A stretch of DNA of 64,000 nucleotides from Arthrobacter rhizophilus (GTDB lineage Bacteria > Actinomycetota > Actinomycetes > Actinomycetales > Micrococcaceae). Made by a program: the position numbers and the translations under genes. Below are positions 26,375 through 33,320 of this stretch, in pieces. The stretch is from the NCBI RefSeq assembly GCF_026241105.1, contig NZ_JAPFFT010000001.1, positions 186,001-250,000 of the forward strand. Direction: 5' to 3'. The notes beneath the pieces are model-generated. The model saw nothing but the letters and a program-made list of their open reading frames with translations, was not told the DNA's origin and did no database searches. Within the stretch, counting starts at the first letter, position 1. Each line of letters opens with the position of its first letter.

Positions 26375-26461
26375 GGAGGGGGCATGTCCCGCGGGAGGGC
26401 GCAGGAGGGGGCATGTCCCGCGGGAGGGCGCAGGAGGGGGCATGTCCCGCGGGTGGGGGCG
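26375..26461. repeat. 29-base tandem repeat, three copies
   Basis: Copies at 26375-26403, 26404-26432 and 26433-26461; the first two are identical, the third differs near its end. Each contains GGGCATGTCCC (26380, 26409, 26438), the reverse complement of the GGGACATGCCC core found nearer the nuclease-like gene, followed by GCGGG. It lies immediately downstream of the convergent SH3-like gene and might act in its 3' end. Confidence 0.8.
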
Positions 26462-26475
26462 CGGGGGAGCGCGGG

Positions 26476-26718
26476 CTACTCCCGGGCAATGCGCGGACCT
26501 CGGCGCGGAGGCGGAGGGGGGACCTCTTTTGCCGCCACGACAAGGGCCAGCGGAATCTCGACGTCGGACTGGCGGGTGCGGATGGTGCACGCACCATCGG
26601 TGACGGAGAGCAAGTAGCCGAGCGCATCAGTGAAGCCGTTCTCCAGCCGGTATCGGACAACGACCCGTGTTCCGGAGACGGTGTTGAGCAGGAAATCCTG
26701 GGGCCGGGGCGAATTCAC
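26476..26718 (-). CDS. Small SH3-like domain protein, hypothetical
   Basis: An 80-residue protein with a beta-rich core RVVVRYRLENGFTDALGYLL ... IPLALVVAAKEVPPPPPR. It resembles the SH3-like N-terminal domain of actinobacterial GNAT proteins of the Rv0428c type, but here stands alone without the acetyltransferase part. The GTG at 26718 is chosen because TACTAT (26725-26730, minus strand) lies 6 bases before it and there is no ribosome site: a leaderless arrangement. It is divergent from fdxA. Confidence 0.6.
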   Translation of the reverse strand: MNSPRPQDFLLNTVSGTRVVVRYRLENGFTDALGYLLSVTDGACTIRTRQSDVEIPLALVVAAKEVPPPPPRRGPRIARE

Positions 26719-26854
26719 CAGTTCATAGTAAGACGCCCGGCTAGGTTGGTGAGTTCAGGCTGGTGGATAATAGGCTCAGAATTCGATGTACCGGCCAAAG
26801 GGCCGGTGGTACTACCCGGAGATTGTCCGGGACAACTGTGGAGAGGCAAGGGAC

Positions 26855-27181
26855 GTGACCTACGTAATCGCGCAGCCGTGTGTGGACGTCAAGGACAAGG
26901 CATGTATTGAAGAATGCCCTGTTGACTGCATCTACGAAGGCGAACGTTCCCTCTATATCCACCCGGATGAGTGCGTGGATTGTGGCGCTTGCGAACCCGT
27001 GTGCCCGGTGGAAGCGATCTACTACGAGGACGACACCCCGGAGGAATGGGCGGACTACTACAAGGCCAACGTCGAATTCTTCGATGATCTCGGATCCCCG
27101 GGTGGAGCTGCCAAGATTGGCAACACTGGCAAGGACCACCCGTTCATCGCCGCGCTGCCTCCTCAGAACCAAGACCACTAA
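26855..27181 (+). CDS. fdxA: 7Fe ferredoxin FdxA
   Basis: A 108-residue seven-iron ferredoxin. Cysteines: C9, C17 and C50 for the 3Fe-4S cluster; C21, C40, C43 and C46 for the 4Fe-4S cluster, in the patterns KACIEECPVDC and ECVDCGACEPVCP. Start GTG at 26855 gives TYVIAQPCVDVKDKACIEEC after the initiator, with AAGGGAC just upstream; a longer in-frame extension starting at 26786 is not needed. As is usual in actinobacteria it directly precedes dapC (6 bases). It is likely an electron carrier for oxidoreductases in the cytosol. Confidence 0.96.
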   Translation: MTYVIAQPCVDVKDKACIEECPVDCIYEGERSLYIHPDECVDCGACEPVCPVEAIYYEDDTPEEWADYYKANVEFFDDLGSPGGAAKIGNTGKDHPFIAALPPQNQDH

Positions 27182-27187
27182 GAACGG

Positions 27188-28345
27188 TTGCTTCCTTTGA
27201 TTTCTGCGGCCCCCGCCTTTGGCCTCAACCTGCCGGACTACCCTTGGGAAGCAATGGCGCCGTACGTGGCCAAGGCTGCAGAACACCCGGGCGGGGTAGT
27301 CAATCTCTCGATAGGCACTCCCGTGGATCCCACGCCGGAGCTCGTTCGCGAGGCCCTCGCCGGGGCAGCCGATGCTCATGGGTACCCGACCGTCCACGGC
27401 ACGGAAGCCCTTCGCGAGGCTGTGTCCACCTGGTTCGCCACCCGACGTGGAGTCCCCGGGATTGACCCCCGGGACGTTCTGCCCACGGTCGGCTCCAAGG
27501 AACTGGTGGCCTGGCTGCCGTTCCTGTTGGGACTCAGCGCAGGCGACGTCGTCGTCCGGCCCACGGTGGCTTACCCGACGTACGACATCGGCGCAATGCT
27601 TGCCGGGGCCACTGCGGTCGCTGCGGACAATCTGGACGAACTGGACCCCGCCACCCGTGCCAGGGTCCGCCTTATCTGGATCAACTCTCCGGGGAACCCC
27701 ACGGGTAGCGTTCGCGACGTCGAATCGCTCAGGCAGATCGTGGCCCAGGCCCGCGAGATCGGGGCGGTGGTGGCGTCGGACGAATGCTATGCCGAACTCG
27801 GTTGGGGCGAATGGGATGCCCAGCGCGGTGGCGAAGCGGTGCCCAGCATCCTTGACCCGGGTGTCACGGGCGGGTCCACCGACGGCCTGTTGTGCGTCTA
27901 CTCCCTCAGCAAGCAGTCGAACCTCGCCGGCTACCGGGCCGCCTTCGTGGCCGGAGACTCATCGATCGTGGCGAATCTGGTCAACAGCCGCAAGCACGCA
28001 GGCATGATCGTGCCTTACCCGGTTCAGGAGGCCATGCGCATCGCGCTCGGCGATGCGGGCCACGTGCTGGCCCAAAAAGATCGCTACCGCGGCCGCCGTG
28101 AACGCCTCCTGCCAGCTCTGCAGAACTTCGGACTGGAGATCCACGAGTCCAAAGCGGGCCTGTACTTGTGGTCCACCGCAGGGGAGGCGACGTGGGACAC
28201 CGTGCAGCGTTTCGCTGACCTGGGCATCGTCGTCGGGCCCGGAGTGTTCTATGGAGACGCCGGCAATGGTTTCATCCGGGTGGCGCTCACGGGCACCGAT
28301 GAACGCATCGACGCCGCTGTGGAACGCTTGAACAGTGCACGGTAA
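27188..28345 (+). CDS. dapC: Succinyldiaminopimelate transaminase DapC
   Basis: A 385-residue fold-type I PLP aminotransferase that converts N-succinyl-2-amino-6-ketopimelate to N-succinyl-diaminopimelate using glutamate. Seen: NLSIGTPVDPTPELVREAL near the start, INSPGNPTGSV, the ASDECYAELGWG loop, the PLP lysine in YSLSKQSNLAGYRAAF and the terminal FIRVALTGTDERIDAAV. A TTG at 27188 is the likely start, with AAGAACGG before it; another TTG at 27197 is possible. It is in one operon with fdxA. With dapD and dapE 6 kb away it provides the succinylase route to lysine and peptidoglycan. Confidence 0.93.
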   Translation: MLPLISAAPAFGLNLPDYPWEAMAPYVAKAAEHPGGVVNLSIGTPVDPTPELVREALAGAADAHGYPTVHGTEALREAVSTWFATRRGVPGIDPRDVLPTVGSKELVAWLPFLLGLSAGDVVVRPTVAYPTYDIGAMLAGATAVAADNLDELDPATRARVRLIWINSPGNPTGSVRDVESLRQIVAQAREIGAVVASDECYAELGWGEWDAQRGGEAVPSILDPGVTGGSTDGLLCVYSLSKQSNLAGYRAAFVAGDSSIVANLVNSRKHAGMIVPYPVQEAMRIALGDAGHVLAQKDRYRGRRERLLPALQNFGLEIHESKAGLYLWSTAGEATWDTVQRFADLGIVVGPGVFYGDAGNGFIRVALTGTDERIDAAVERLNSAR

Positions 28346-28379
28346 CAATGGTGTGACTTGCCGCACAGGGCGCGTCATT

Positions 28380-28433
28380 CCGCCAGTAACGGTAGCTTGT
28401 GGATTAGTTTGTCCCGCTTACTGGCGGTAGCTT
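28380..28433. promoter_or_regulatory. Inverted repeat in the gltA control region
   Basis: CCGCCAGTAA (28380-28389) and TTACTGGCGG (28418-28427) are perfect 10-base arms 28 bases apart. GGTAGCTT occurs next to both (28391-28398 and 28426-28433). The right arm falls between a TTGTCC and a TTAACT that could be the promoter of gltA. Likely a regulator site; regulator unknown. Confidence 0.5.
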
Positions 28434-28575
28434 TTAACTGACTATCAATGGTGGCTTTCTCCACGAAGGCGGTCCAGCCGATGGTGCCTGCACTTGCAGG
28501 CTCCCGGCTGGAGTCACCAGATGTTGGTTGGATCAAGCTTTCGACCGAGGCCAAGAGCCTCATGAAGGGGACTCC

Positions 28576-29859
28576 ATGACTGAGACCACCAGTGCTACCC
28601 TGCGCCATGCCGGCGGAGAGCTCGAGCTCCCGCGGATCAAGGTTGTAGAAGGGAACGAAGGATACGACGTTTCCAAGCTGCTGAAGCAGACGGGCGCCGT
28701 CGCCTATGACCCCGGCTTCATGAACACCGCCGCCACCACGTCGGCAATCACCTACATCGATGGCGACGCCGGTATCCTGCGATACCGCGGCTACCCGATC
28801 GAGCAGCTTGCCAAGCACTCCAGCTTCCTGGAAGTTTCCTACCTGCTGATCTACGGCAACCTGCCCACGCCCGCTGAGTTGGATGCTTTTGACCAGCGCA
28901 TCCGCCACCACACGCTGCTCCACGAAGAGCTCAAGGGCTTCTTCGGCGGTTTCCCGCGTGACGCACACCCTATGCCTGTCTTGTCCTCGGCTGTCTCGGC
29001 GCTGTCCACGTTCTACCAGGACTCCTTGGACCCGTTCAACCCGGAGCACGTGGAAGTATCCACCATCCGCCTCATGGCGAAGCTCCCGGTCATTGCGGCC
29101 TACGCTCACAAGAAGTCCATTGGCCAGCCCATGCTTTACCCGGACAACTCCATGAACCTCGTGGAGAACTTCCTGCGCTTGAGCTTCGGCTTGCCTGCGG
29201 AGCAGTACGAGCTGGATCCCGTCGTCGTCAAGGCGCTCGATCTCCTGCTCATCCTGCACGCCGACCACGAGCAAAACTGCTCGACGTCGACCGTCCGCCT
29301 GGTGGGCTCCTCGAACGCGAACCTGTTTGCTTCCGTTTCCGCAGGCATCAACGCCCTCTTCGGTCCCGCACACGGTGGCGCCAACGAAGCCGTGCTGAAG
29401 ATGCTGCGCCAGATCCAAGCCGACGGCGTCAAGCCCGAGGACTACATGGAGAAGGTCAAGAACAAGGAAGACGGCGTCCGCCTCATGGGCTTCGGGCACC
29501 GGGTCTACAAGAACTACGACCCCCGCGCGAAGATCATCAAGGCGACGGCTCACGAGATCCTGGGTAAGCTCGGCGGCAACGACGAACTCCTGGACATCGC
29601 CTTGCGCCTTGAAGAGAAGGCCCTGGCCGACGATTACTTCATTCAGCGCAAGCTCTACCCGAACGTGGACTTCTACACGGGTCTCATCTACAAGGCCATG
29701 GGCTTCCCGGAGAAGATGTTCACCGTCCTGTTCGCGATCGGCCGTCTCCCCGGCTGGATCGCCCAGTGGCGAGAAATGATCAACGACCCCCAGACGAAGA
29801 TCGGCCGTCCGCGGCAGCTCTACACAGGGGAACCGGAACGCAACTACCCGGCGGTCTAG
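28576..29859 (+). CDS. gltA: Citrate synthase (type II)
   Basis: A 427-residue citrate synthase that condenses acetyl-CoA and oxaloacetate at the entry of the TCA cycle. Seen: the small N-terminal beta domain, YRGYPIEQLA, the first catalytic His in LHADHEQNCSTSTVR, the second in FGPAHGGANEAVLKML, and the Arg/Asp region GFGHRVYKNYDPRAK, then RPRQLYTGEPERNYP at the C-terminus. The ATG at 28576 has AAGGGG at 5-base spacing; an in-frame upstream start has no support. A palindromic regulatory element lies ~150 bases upstream and a REP-like element follows. Confidence 0.97.
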   Translation: MTETTSATLRHAGGELELPRIKVVEGNEGYDVSKLLKQTGAVAYDPGFMNTAATTSAITYIDGDAGILRYRGYPIEQLAKHSSFLEVSYLLIYGNLPTPAELDAFDQRIRHHTLLHEELKGFFGGFPRDAHPMPVLSSAVSALSTFYQDSLDPFNPEHVEVSTIRLMAKLPVIAAYAHKKSIGQPMLYPDNSMNLVENFLRLSFGLPAEQYELDPVVVKALDLLLILHADHEQNCSTSTVRLVGSSNANLFASVSAGINALFGPAHGGANEAVLKMLRQIQADGVKPEDYMEKVKNKEDGVRLMGFGHRVYKNYDPRAKIIKATAHEILGKLGGNDELLDIALRLEEKALADDYFIQRKLYPNVDFYTGLIYKAMGFPEKMFTVLFAIGRLPGWIAQWREMINDPQTKIGRPRQLYTGEPERNYPAV

Positions 29860-29920
29860 TCCCCACCGGCTCCCAGGCCTCGCAAGCTCGGCCCGGGTCC
29901 CTCGCCGGTGTGGGCCCAGT

Positions 29921-30003
29921 CAACGCGGGGTCACTTACGGTCCGTCCCAAGGGACATTATGGGCGGTAAGTGACCCCGCGTTGCCGTAGGTGACCGCGCG
30001 TTG
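29921..30003. repeat. REP-like palindromic element after gltA
   Basis: CAACGCGGGGTCACTTAC (29921-29938) and its perfect reverse complement (29966-29983) frame a 27-base centre that itself holds GTCCCAAGGGAC. A related third half, GTAGGTGACCGCGCGTTG (29986-30003), follows and stops exactly at the end of galE. It is not followed by a T tract, so it is not a simple terminator. It looks like a dispersed extragenic palindrome. Confidence 0.75.
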
Positions 30004-31017
30004 CTAGGAGCTGTAGCCGAGGGGGTTGTTCTTCTGCCAGCGCCAGTGGTCTTCGCACATTTGGTCCACGGTCTTCGTGGTGGACCAGCTGAGGTCCGCC
30101 AAGGCTGAGGAAGCATCGGCCCAGAACGCAGGCAGATCTCCGGCACGGCGTCCCTTGATCTCGTACGGCAGCGGGTGACCCACCGCCTGTTCGAAGGCGT
30201 GGAGCATCTCCAGCACGGACGTGCCCTTCCCGGAGCCAAGGTTCCAGCGGTGCACGCCAGGGCGCTCGGCAACGTAGTCCAGGGCCGCGACGTGGCCATC
30301 CGCGAGGTCGACGACGTGGATGTAGTCCCGTAGGCAGGTGCCGTCCGGGGTGTCGTAGTCTCCGCCGAAGACCGTGAGCTTTTCGCGGCGGCCGACCGCC
30401 ACCTGGGCGATATACGGAACCAGATTGTTCGGGATGCCCTGCGGGTCCTCGCCGATCCTGCCTGAAGGGTGTGCGCCGACCGGGTTGAAGTAGCGCAGCA
30501 AGGCGATGTGCCAGCGCTCGTCCGCGGCGCCGAGGTCCGTAAGGATGTCCTCGATCTGTTCCTTGGTGCGGCCGTAGGGGTTGTTGGCCCCGATCTCCAT
30601 CTTTTCGACGTAGGGAATGGGGTTGTGCTCCCCGTACACGGTTGCCGAGGAACTGAAGACGATGGAGCGGACCCCATGCTTGTCCATGGCCCGGAGCAGG
30701 TTCAGCGTGCCCACGATGTTGTTGTAGTAGTAGTTCAGGGGCTCCTGGACCGATTCGCCAACGGCTTTGAGGCCGGCGAAGTGGATCACCGCATCGATGC
30801 TGTGCTGATCGAACACCGACTCAAGCGCAGCCTCATCCACGAGATCCACCTGATGGAATGCTGCCGTCTTGCCGGCAAGTTCACCAACGCGGCGCAGGGA
30901 TTCTTCGCTTGAGTTCACGAGGTTGTCCACGACGACTACTTCGTGTCCGGTTTCCAACAGGGACAGGACGGTGTGTGATCCGATGTAGCCGGTGCCACCC
31001 GTGACAAGAATTCTCAT
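30004..31017 (-). CDS. galE: UDP-glucose 4-epimerase GalE
   Basis: A 337-residue short-chain dehydrogenase-type epimerase that interconverts UDP-glucose and UDP-galactose. Seen: the NAD-binding GGTGYIGS at the N-terminus (MRILVTGGTGYIGSHT), FAGLKAVGESV, the catalytic Ser region VFSSSATVYGE, the YxxxK pair in NPYGRTK, and the late RRAGDLPAFWAD that contacts the nucleotide. The ATG at 31017 is chosen: TAGCGT lies 7 bases before it (leaderless) and a longer frame upstream adds no family sequence. It is divergent from a TetR gene. The product may feed surface polysaccharide or galactose use. Confidence 0.95.
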   Translation of the reverse strand: MRILVTGGTGYIGSHTVLSLLETGHEVVVVDNLVNSSEESLRRVGELAGKTAAFHQVDLVDEAALESVFDQHSIDAVIHFAGLKAVGESVQEPLNYYYNNIVGTLNLLRAMDKHGVRSIVFSSSATVYGEHNPIPYVEKMEIGANNPYGRTKEQIEDILTDLGAADERWHIALLRYFNPVGAHPSGRIGEDPQGIPNNLVPYIAQVAVGRREKLTVFGGDYDTPDGTCLRDYIHVVDLADGHVAALDYVAERPGVHRWNLGSGKGTSVLEMLHAFEQAVGHPLPYEIKGRRAGDLPAFWADASSALADLSWSTTKTVDQMCEDHWRWQKNNPLGYSS

Positions 31018-31106
31018 GCAAGCAACGCTAGCCGAATCGATGCGTGCTCGCTGAGTGTTGCGTAAGCCACACTCCCGCATTCCCGTGTGCCGGACGGCAC
31101 GGTTCA

Positions 31107-31120
31107 AGCACATTTGTGCT
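31107..31120. promoter_or_regulatory. Palindrome upstream of the TetR gene, likely autoregulatory operator
   Basis: AGCACA-TT-TGTGCT, a perfect 14-base inverted repeat ending 10 bases before the GTG start of the TetR gene at 31131, where the promoter must lie. galE starts 90 bases away on the other strand. Confidence 0.6.
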
Positions 31121-31130
31121 AAAAAGATCT

Positions 31131-31778
31131 GTGCCCAAGATTGTTGATGCCGAAGCCCGGCGCCAGGAAGTAGTCGAAGCGGTCTTCCGGATCATCGCGT
31201 CTGATGGCCTGGAACGTGCCTCCTTGCGGGAGGTTGCTGATGAGGCAGGCCTCGCCGTTGGTTCCGTCCGCCACTACTTTGCCAGCAGCGATGAACTACT
31301 GGTCCATTCCTTCGCTGTGGTCATCGACAGGATCGCCACACGGCTCGAGGAGGCGTTCACGGTCGTTGAATCCTTGGACCAAGCCTCGGCGGAACACGAC
31401 AATGCCGTGTTAACCCTGCTGGGCCAATTCCTGCCGCTTGACGAGGAATTGGCCGTGGACGCTTGCGTGTGGATGGCGTTTCGCCACGCGGCCCGGATCC
31501 GGCCCGTGCTCGAGGAAGAAGCTGCACGAAGCCACCGTGCCGTGGCCGCCGTCGTCGGACGTTTGGTCATGCGTTTGATGCCCGACGCCGGGACCGGTCA
31601 GGAACGTCTGGTGACGGAGGCCGAGCGCCTCCTGGCCACTCTGGACGGGCTGTGCATGCATGCCCTGTTGCAGCCCGAGTGGATGACGTTCGAGGTCTGT
31701 CGAGACGTCCTGAGCGCGCATCTGGACTCCCTTGTTGTCTCCCGTCCAACCGTTAACCTCAAGGCTCATCGGGAATAG
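31131..31778 (+). CDS. TetR-family transcriptional regulator
   Basis: A 215-residue regulator. The N-terminal HTH reads ARRQEVVEAVFRIIASDGLE, SLREVADEAGLAVGSVRHYF and then ASSDELLVHSF, a canonical TetR domain. The C-terminal effector domain is helical (LGQFLPLDEELAVDACVWMA, FRHAARIRPVLEEEA) and resembles the BetI-like TetR_C_6 group. Start GTG at 31131 with no ribosome site. The operator-like palindrome just upstream suggests autoregulation. No enzyme or pump gene is directly linked, apart from the divergent galE and the downstream unknown gene, so its target is not clear. Confidence 0.88.
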   Translation: MPKIVDAEARRQEVVEAVFRIIASDGLERASLREVADEAGLAVGSVRHYFASSDELLVHSFAVVIDRIATRLEEAFTVVESLDQASAEHDNAVLTLLGQFLPLDEELAVDACVWMAFRHAARIRPVLEEEAARSHRAVAAVVGRLVMRLMPDAGTGQERLVTEAERLLATLDGLCMHALLQPEWMTFEVCRDVLSAHLDSLVVSRPTVNLKAHRE

Positions 31779-31819
31779 ACTGGAACCCTGAGTGGGCACC
31801 TGCCAAGGGAGGCAATCGG

Positions 31820-32431
31820 ATGCATGACACAGGCGGTCAGGGGTGGCGGATCACAATGGACACCTCCGGACCGATGCTCATTGCCTTGTATCTGAGAGAC
31901 GTTGCTGGACTGGACGGAGCCGGGACGCCGACGCTGTCCCACGCAACACCCAAAGTCAGACACGCGGATCACACGCACCTCACGGCCGAAGTAGGCGGTG
32001 TGCAGGCACTCAAGACGGAGTGGGAGGCCTGGTGGGAGCAACTGCTAAGGGCATATCCGGACGCCGCGCCGGACCTTTCACCGCCAGGGTTCAACGCATT
32101 CGGTAACTCGCCTGCCCTCCGCCGGGTGCTGCAGGCCCACTTCGGTTCTGCCCTGAGTTGGGCGGGTGAACGTCTCGAAGAGTACGAAAAGCTTGAGGCC
32201 GAACGCGAAGCCAGCGGCGCCACGCTGCTCCTGGGGGACATGGTGGAGGACCGTTTGCTGGAAGTCGGCCGGAGCTCACGGGACTTCCAGCTGACAATCA
32301 TCGAATTGCCCCTCAACGAGCCAAGGGCGTGGTACCTCGAACCGGACAAGATGATCATGAGCCACCGGCTTTTGTCCGAGCCGGAGGTTTTCCGCAGCTA
32401 CGTCCAGCCGGTAGTGGAACTCCTGGCCTGA
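31820..32431 (+). CDS. Hypothetical protein
   Basis: A 203-residue cytosolic protein without signal peptide or membrane segment. It has charged helical stretches (LKTEWEAWWEQLLRAYP; SWAGERLEEYEKLEAEREAS) and a hydrophobic beta strand FQLTIIELPLNEPRAWYLEP near the end. I recognise no family. The ATG at 31820 is preceded by GGGAGG at 8 bases; an internal ATG at 31856 is an alternative. It follows the TetR gene by 41 bases in the same direction and may be co-transcribed with it. Confidence 0.6.
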   Translation: MHDTGGQGWRITMDTSGPMLIALYLRDVAGLDGAGTPTLSHATPKVRHADHTHLTAEVGGVQALKTEWEAWWEQLLRAYPDAAPDLSPPGFNAFGNSPALRRVLQAHFGSALSWAGERLEEYEKLEAEREASGATLLLGDMVEDRLLEVGRSSRDFQLTIIELPLNEPRAWYLEPDKMIMSHRLLSEPEVFRSYVQPVVELLA

Positions 32432-32469
32432 CGTGGAGCGACGTCGCCAGGCTCCACCCAACCCTGGGA

Positions 32470-33309
32470 CTACGTTTTCGGAGCGGAAACCGTGATGGTC
32501 ATGGGTCCCGACGTTGTGGAATCCTGCCACCCTTTGCGGTCCTGCCTGTTCCAGGTGGCTCCCGCGACATCCACCTGCGTCACCGAGAGGGCTTTGGCAT
32601 TTGCCACTGCCCACTGAGCCACAGCCCACGCTTGCGCACCAGTAATGTTCAGCTGGACCGTGCGGCCCTGGGCCACTGCCGGCAGCGAGCCGAACGCCGT
32701 TGTCATGGCCTCCACAACAGCGTTCGGATCACCGGCGGTGTCCGCGGCTCGGAGCGTGCAGTCCAGGGCCCTTTCGGAATGTCCGGTCAGCGCCGACGCG
32801 TAGGCTCGGCCCATCGCTTCCTGCTGCGCATAGGCCTGGGGGTAGGCGGAATGCTGGACCGCCTGAGCTGCCTCGGTGATCGCCATGGTTTCGTAGCCGG
32901 GTATCTTCACTAAGTGGTCATAGAATGCGTTTGTCGCGTAAACGGGGTCCATGACCTGGGCCTCAGTGCCCCAGCCCTGGGACGGACGCTGCTGGAAGAG
33001 GCCCTTCGAATCCGGGCCGACCTCGTCGCCATGGCCGATGTTGCGCAGCTTTGACTCCTGCATGGCCGTGGCCACAGCAATGGTGGCAGCTCGTGGAGGC
33101 AGCCCTCGCTGGACGGAGATGGCCGTGATGAGGGCGGCATTCGCCGCTTGGTCGGTCGCCAACTCGTATGAATCGGAGCCGACGACGGCGACGCAGCGCT
33201 CCGTAACCAAGGTTTCGGAGCGCTGCAGCACAGTCACCACGGCGTAGAAGGCGCCAGCCACCAGGGCGAGGGCCAGCAACAAAATGATGGTGCGTCGGAG
33301 ACGGCGCAT
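32470..33309 (-). CDS. Membrane-anchored protein with lysozyme/transglycosylase-like domain
   Basis: A 279-residue protein: basic N-terminus, one membrane segment (TIILLLALALVAGAFYAVVT), then an extracytoplasmic domain with ALITAISVQRGLPPRAATIA, AMQESKLRN and SKGLFQQRPSQGWG, which resembles the lysozyme-like core of peptidoglycan lytic enzymes (the Glu of QESKL would be catalytic). The C-terminal ~90 residues are of unknown fold. Its start is 11 bases after the stop of dapD, so the two are likely co-transcribed, which also points to a cell-wall role. Relatives are often named heavy-metal transporter, for which nothing here speaks. Confidence 0.6.
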   Translation of the reverse strand: MRRLRRTIILLLALALVAGAFYAVVTVLQRSETLVTERCVAVVGSDSYELATDQAANAALITAISVQRGLPPRAATIAVATAMQESKLRNIGHGDEVGPDSKGLFQQRPSQGWGTEAQVMDPVYATNAFYDHLVKIPGYETMAITEAAQAVQHSAYPQAYAQQEAMGRAYASALTGHSERALDCTLRAADTAGDPNAVVEAMTTAFGSLPAVAQGRTVQLNITGAQAWAVAQWAVANAKALSVTQVDVAGATWNRQDRKGWQDSTTSGPMTITVSAPKT

Positions 33310-33320
33310 CCAGGTATCAG

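Noticed and set aside
26375..26461. CRISPR-like array with 29-base period
   Set aside because: The intervals are themselves repeated and there are no variable spacers, no cas genes and no leader; it is a plain tandem repeat.
26209..26910. 233-codon plus-strand frame across the repeats and the SH3-like gene
   Set aside because: Much of it is translated tandem repeat (GREGAG-type runs) and it crosses fdxA in another frame; no coding signal.
32470..33309. Heavy-metal transporter
   Set aside because: There is a single membrane segment and no metal-binding motif; the outer domain looks lysozyme-like.
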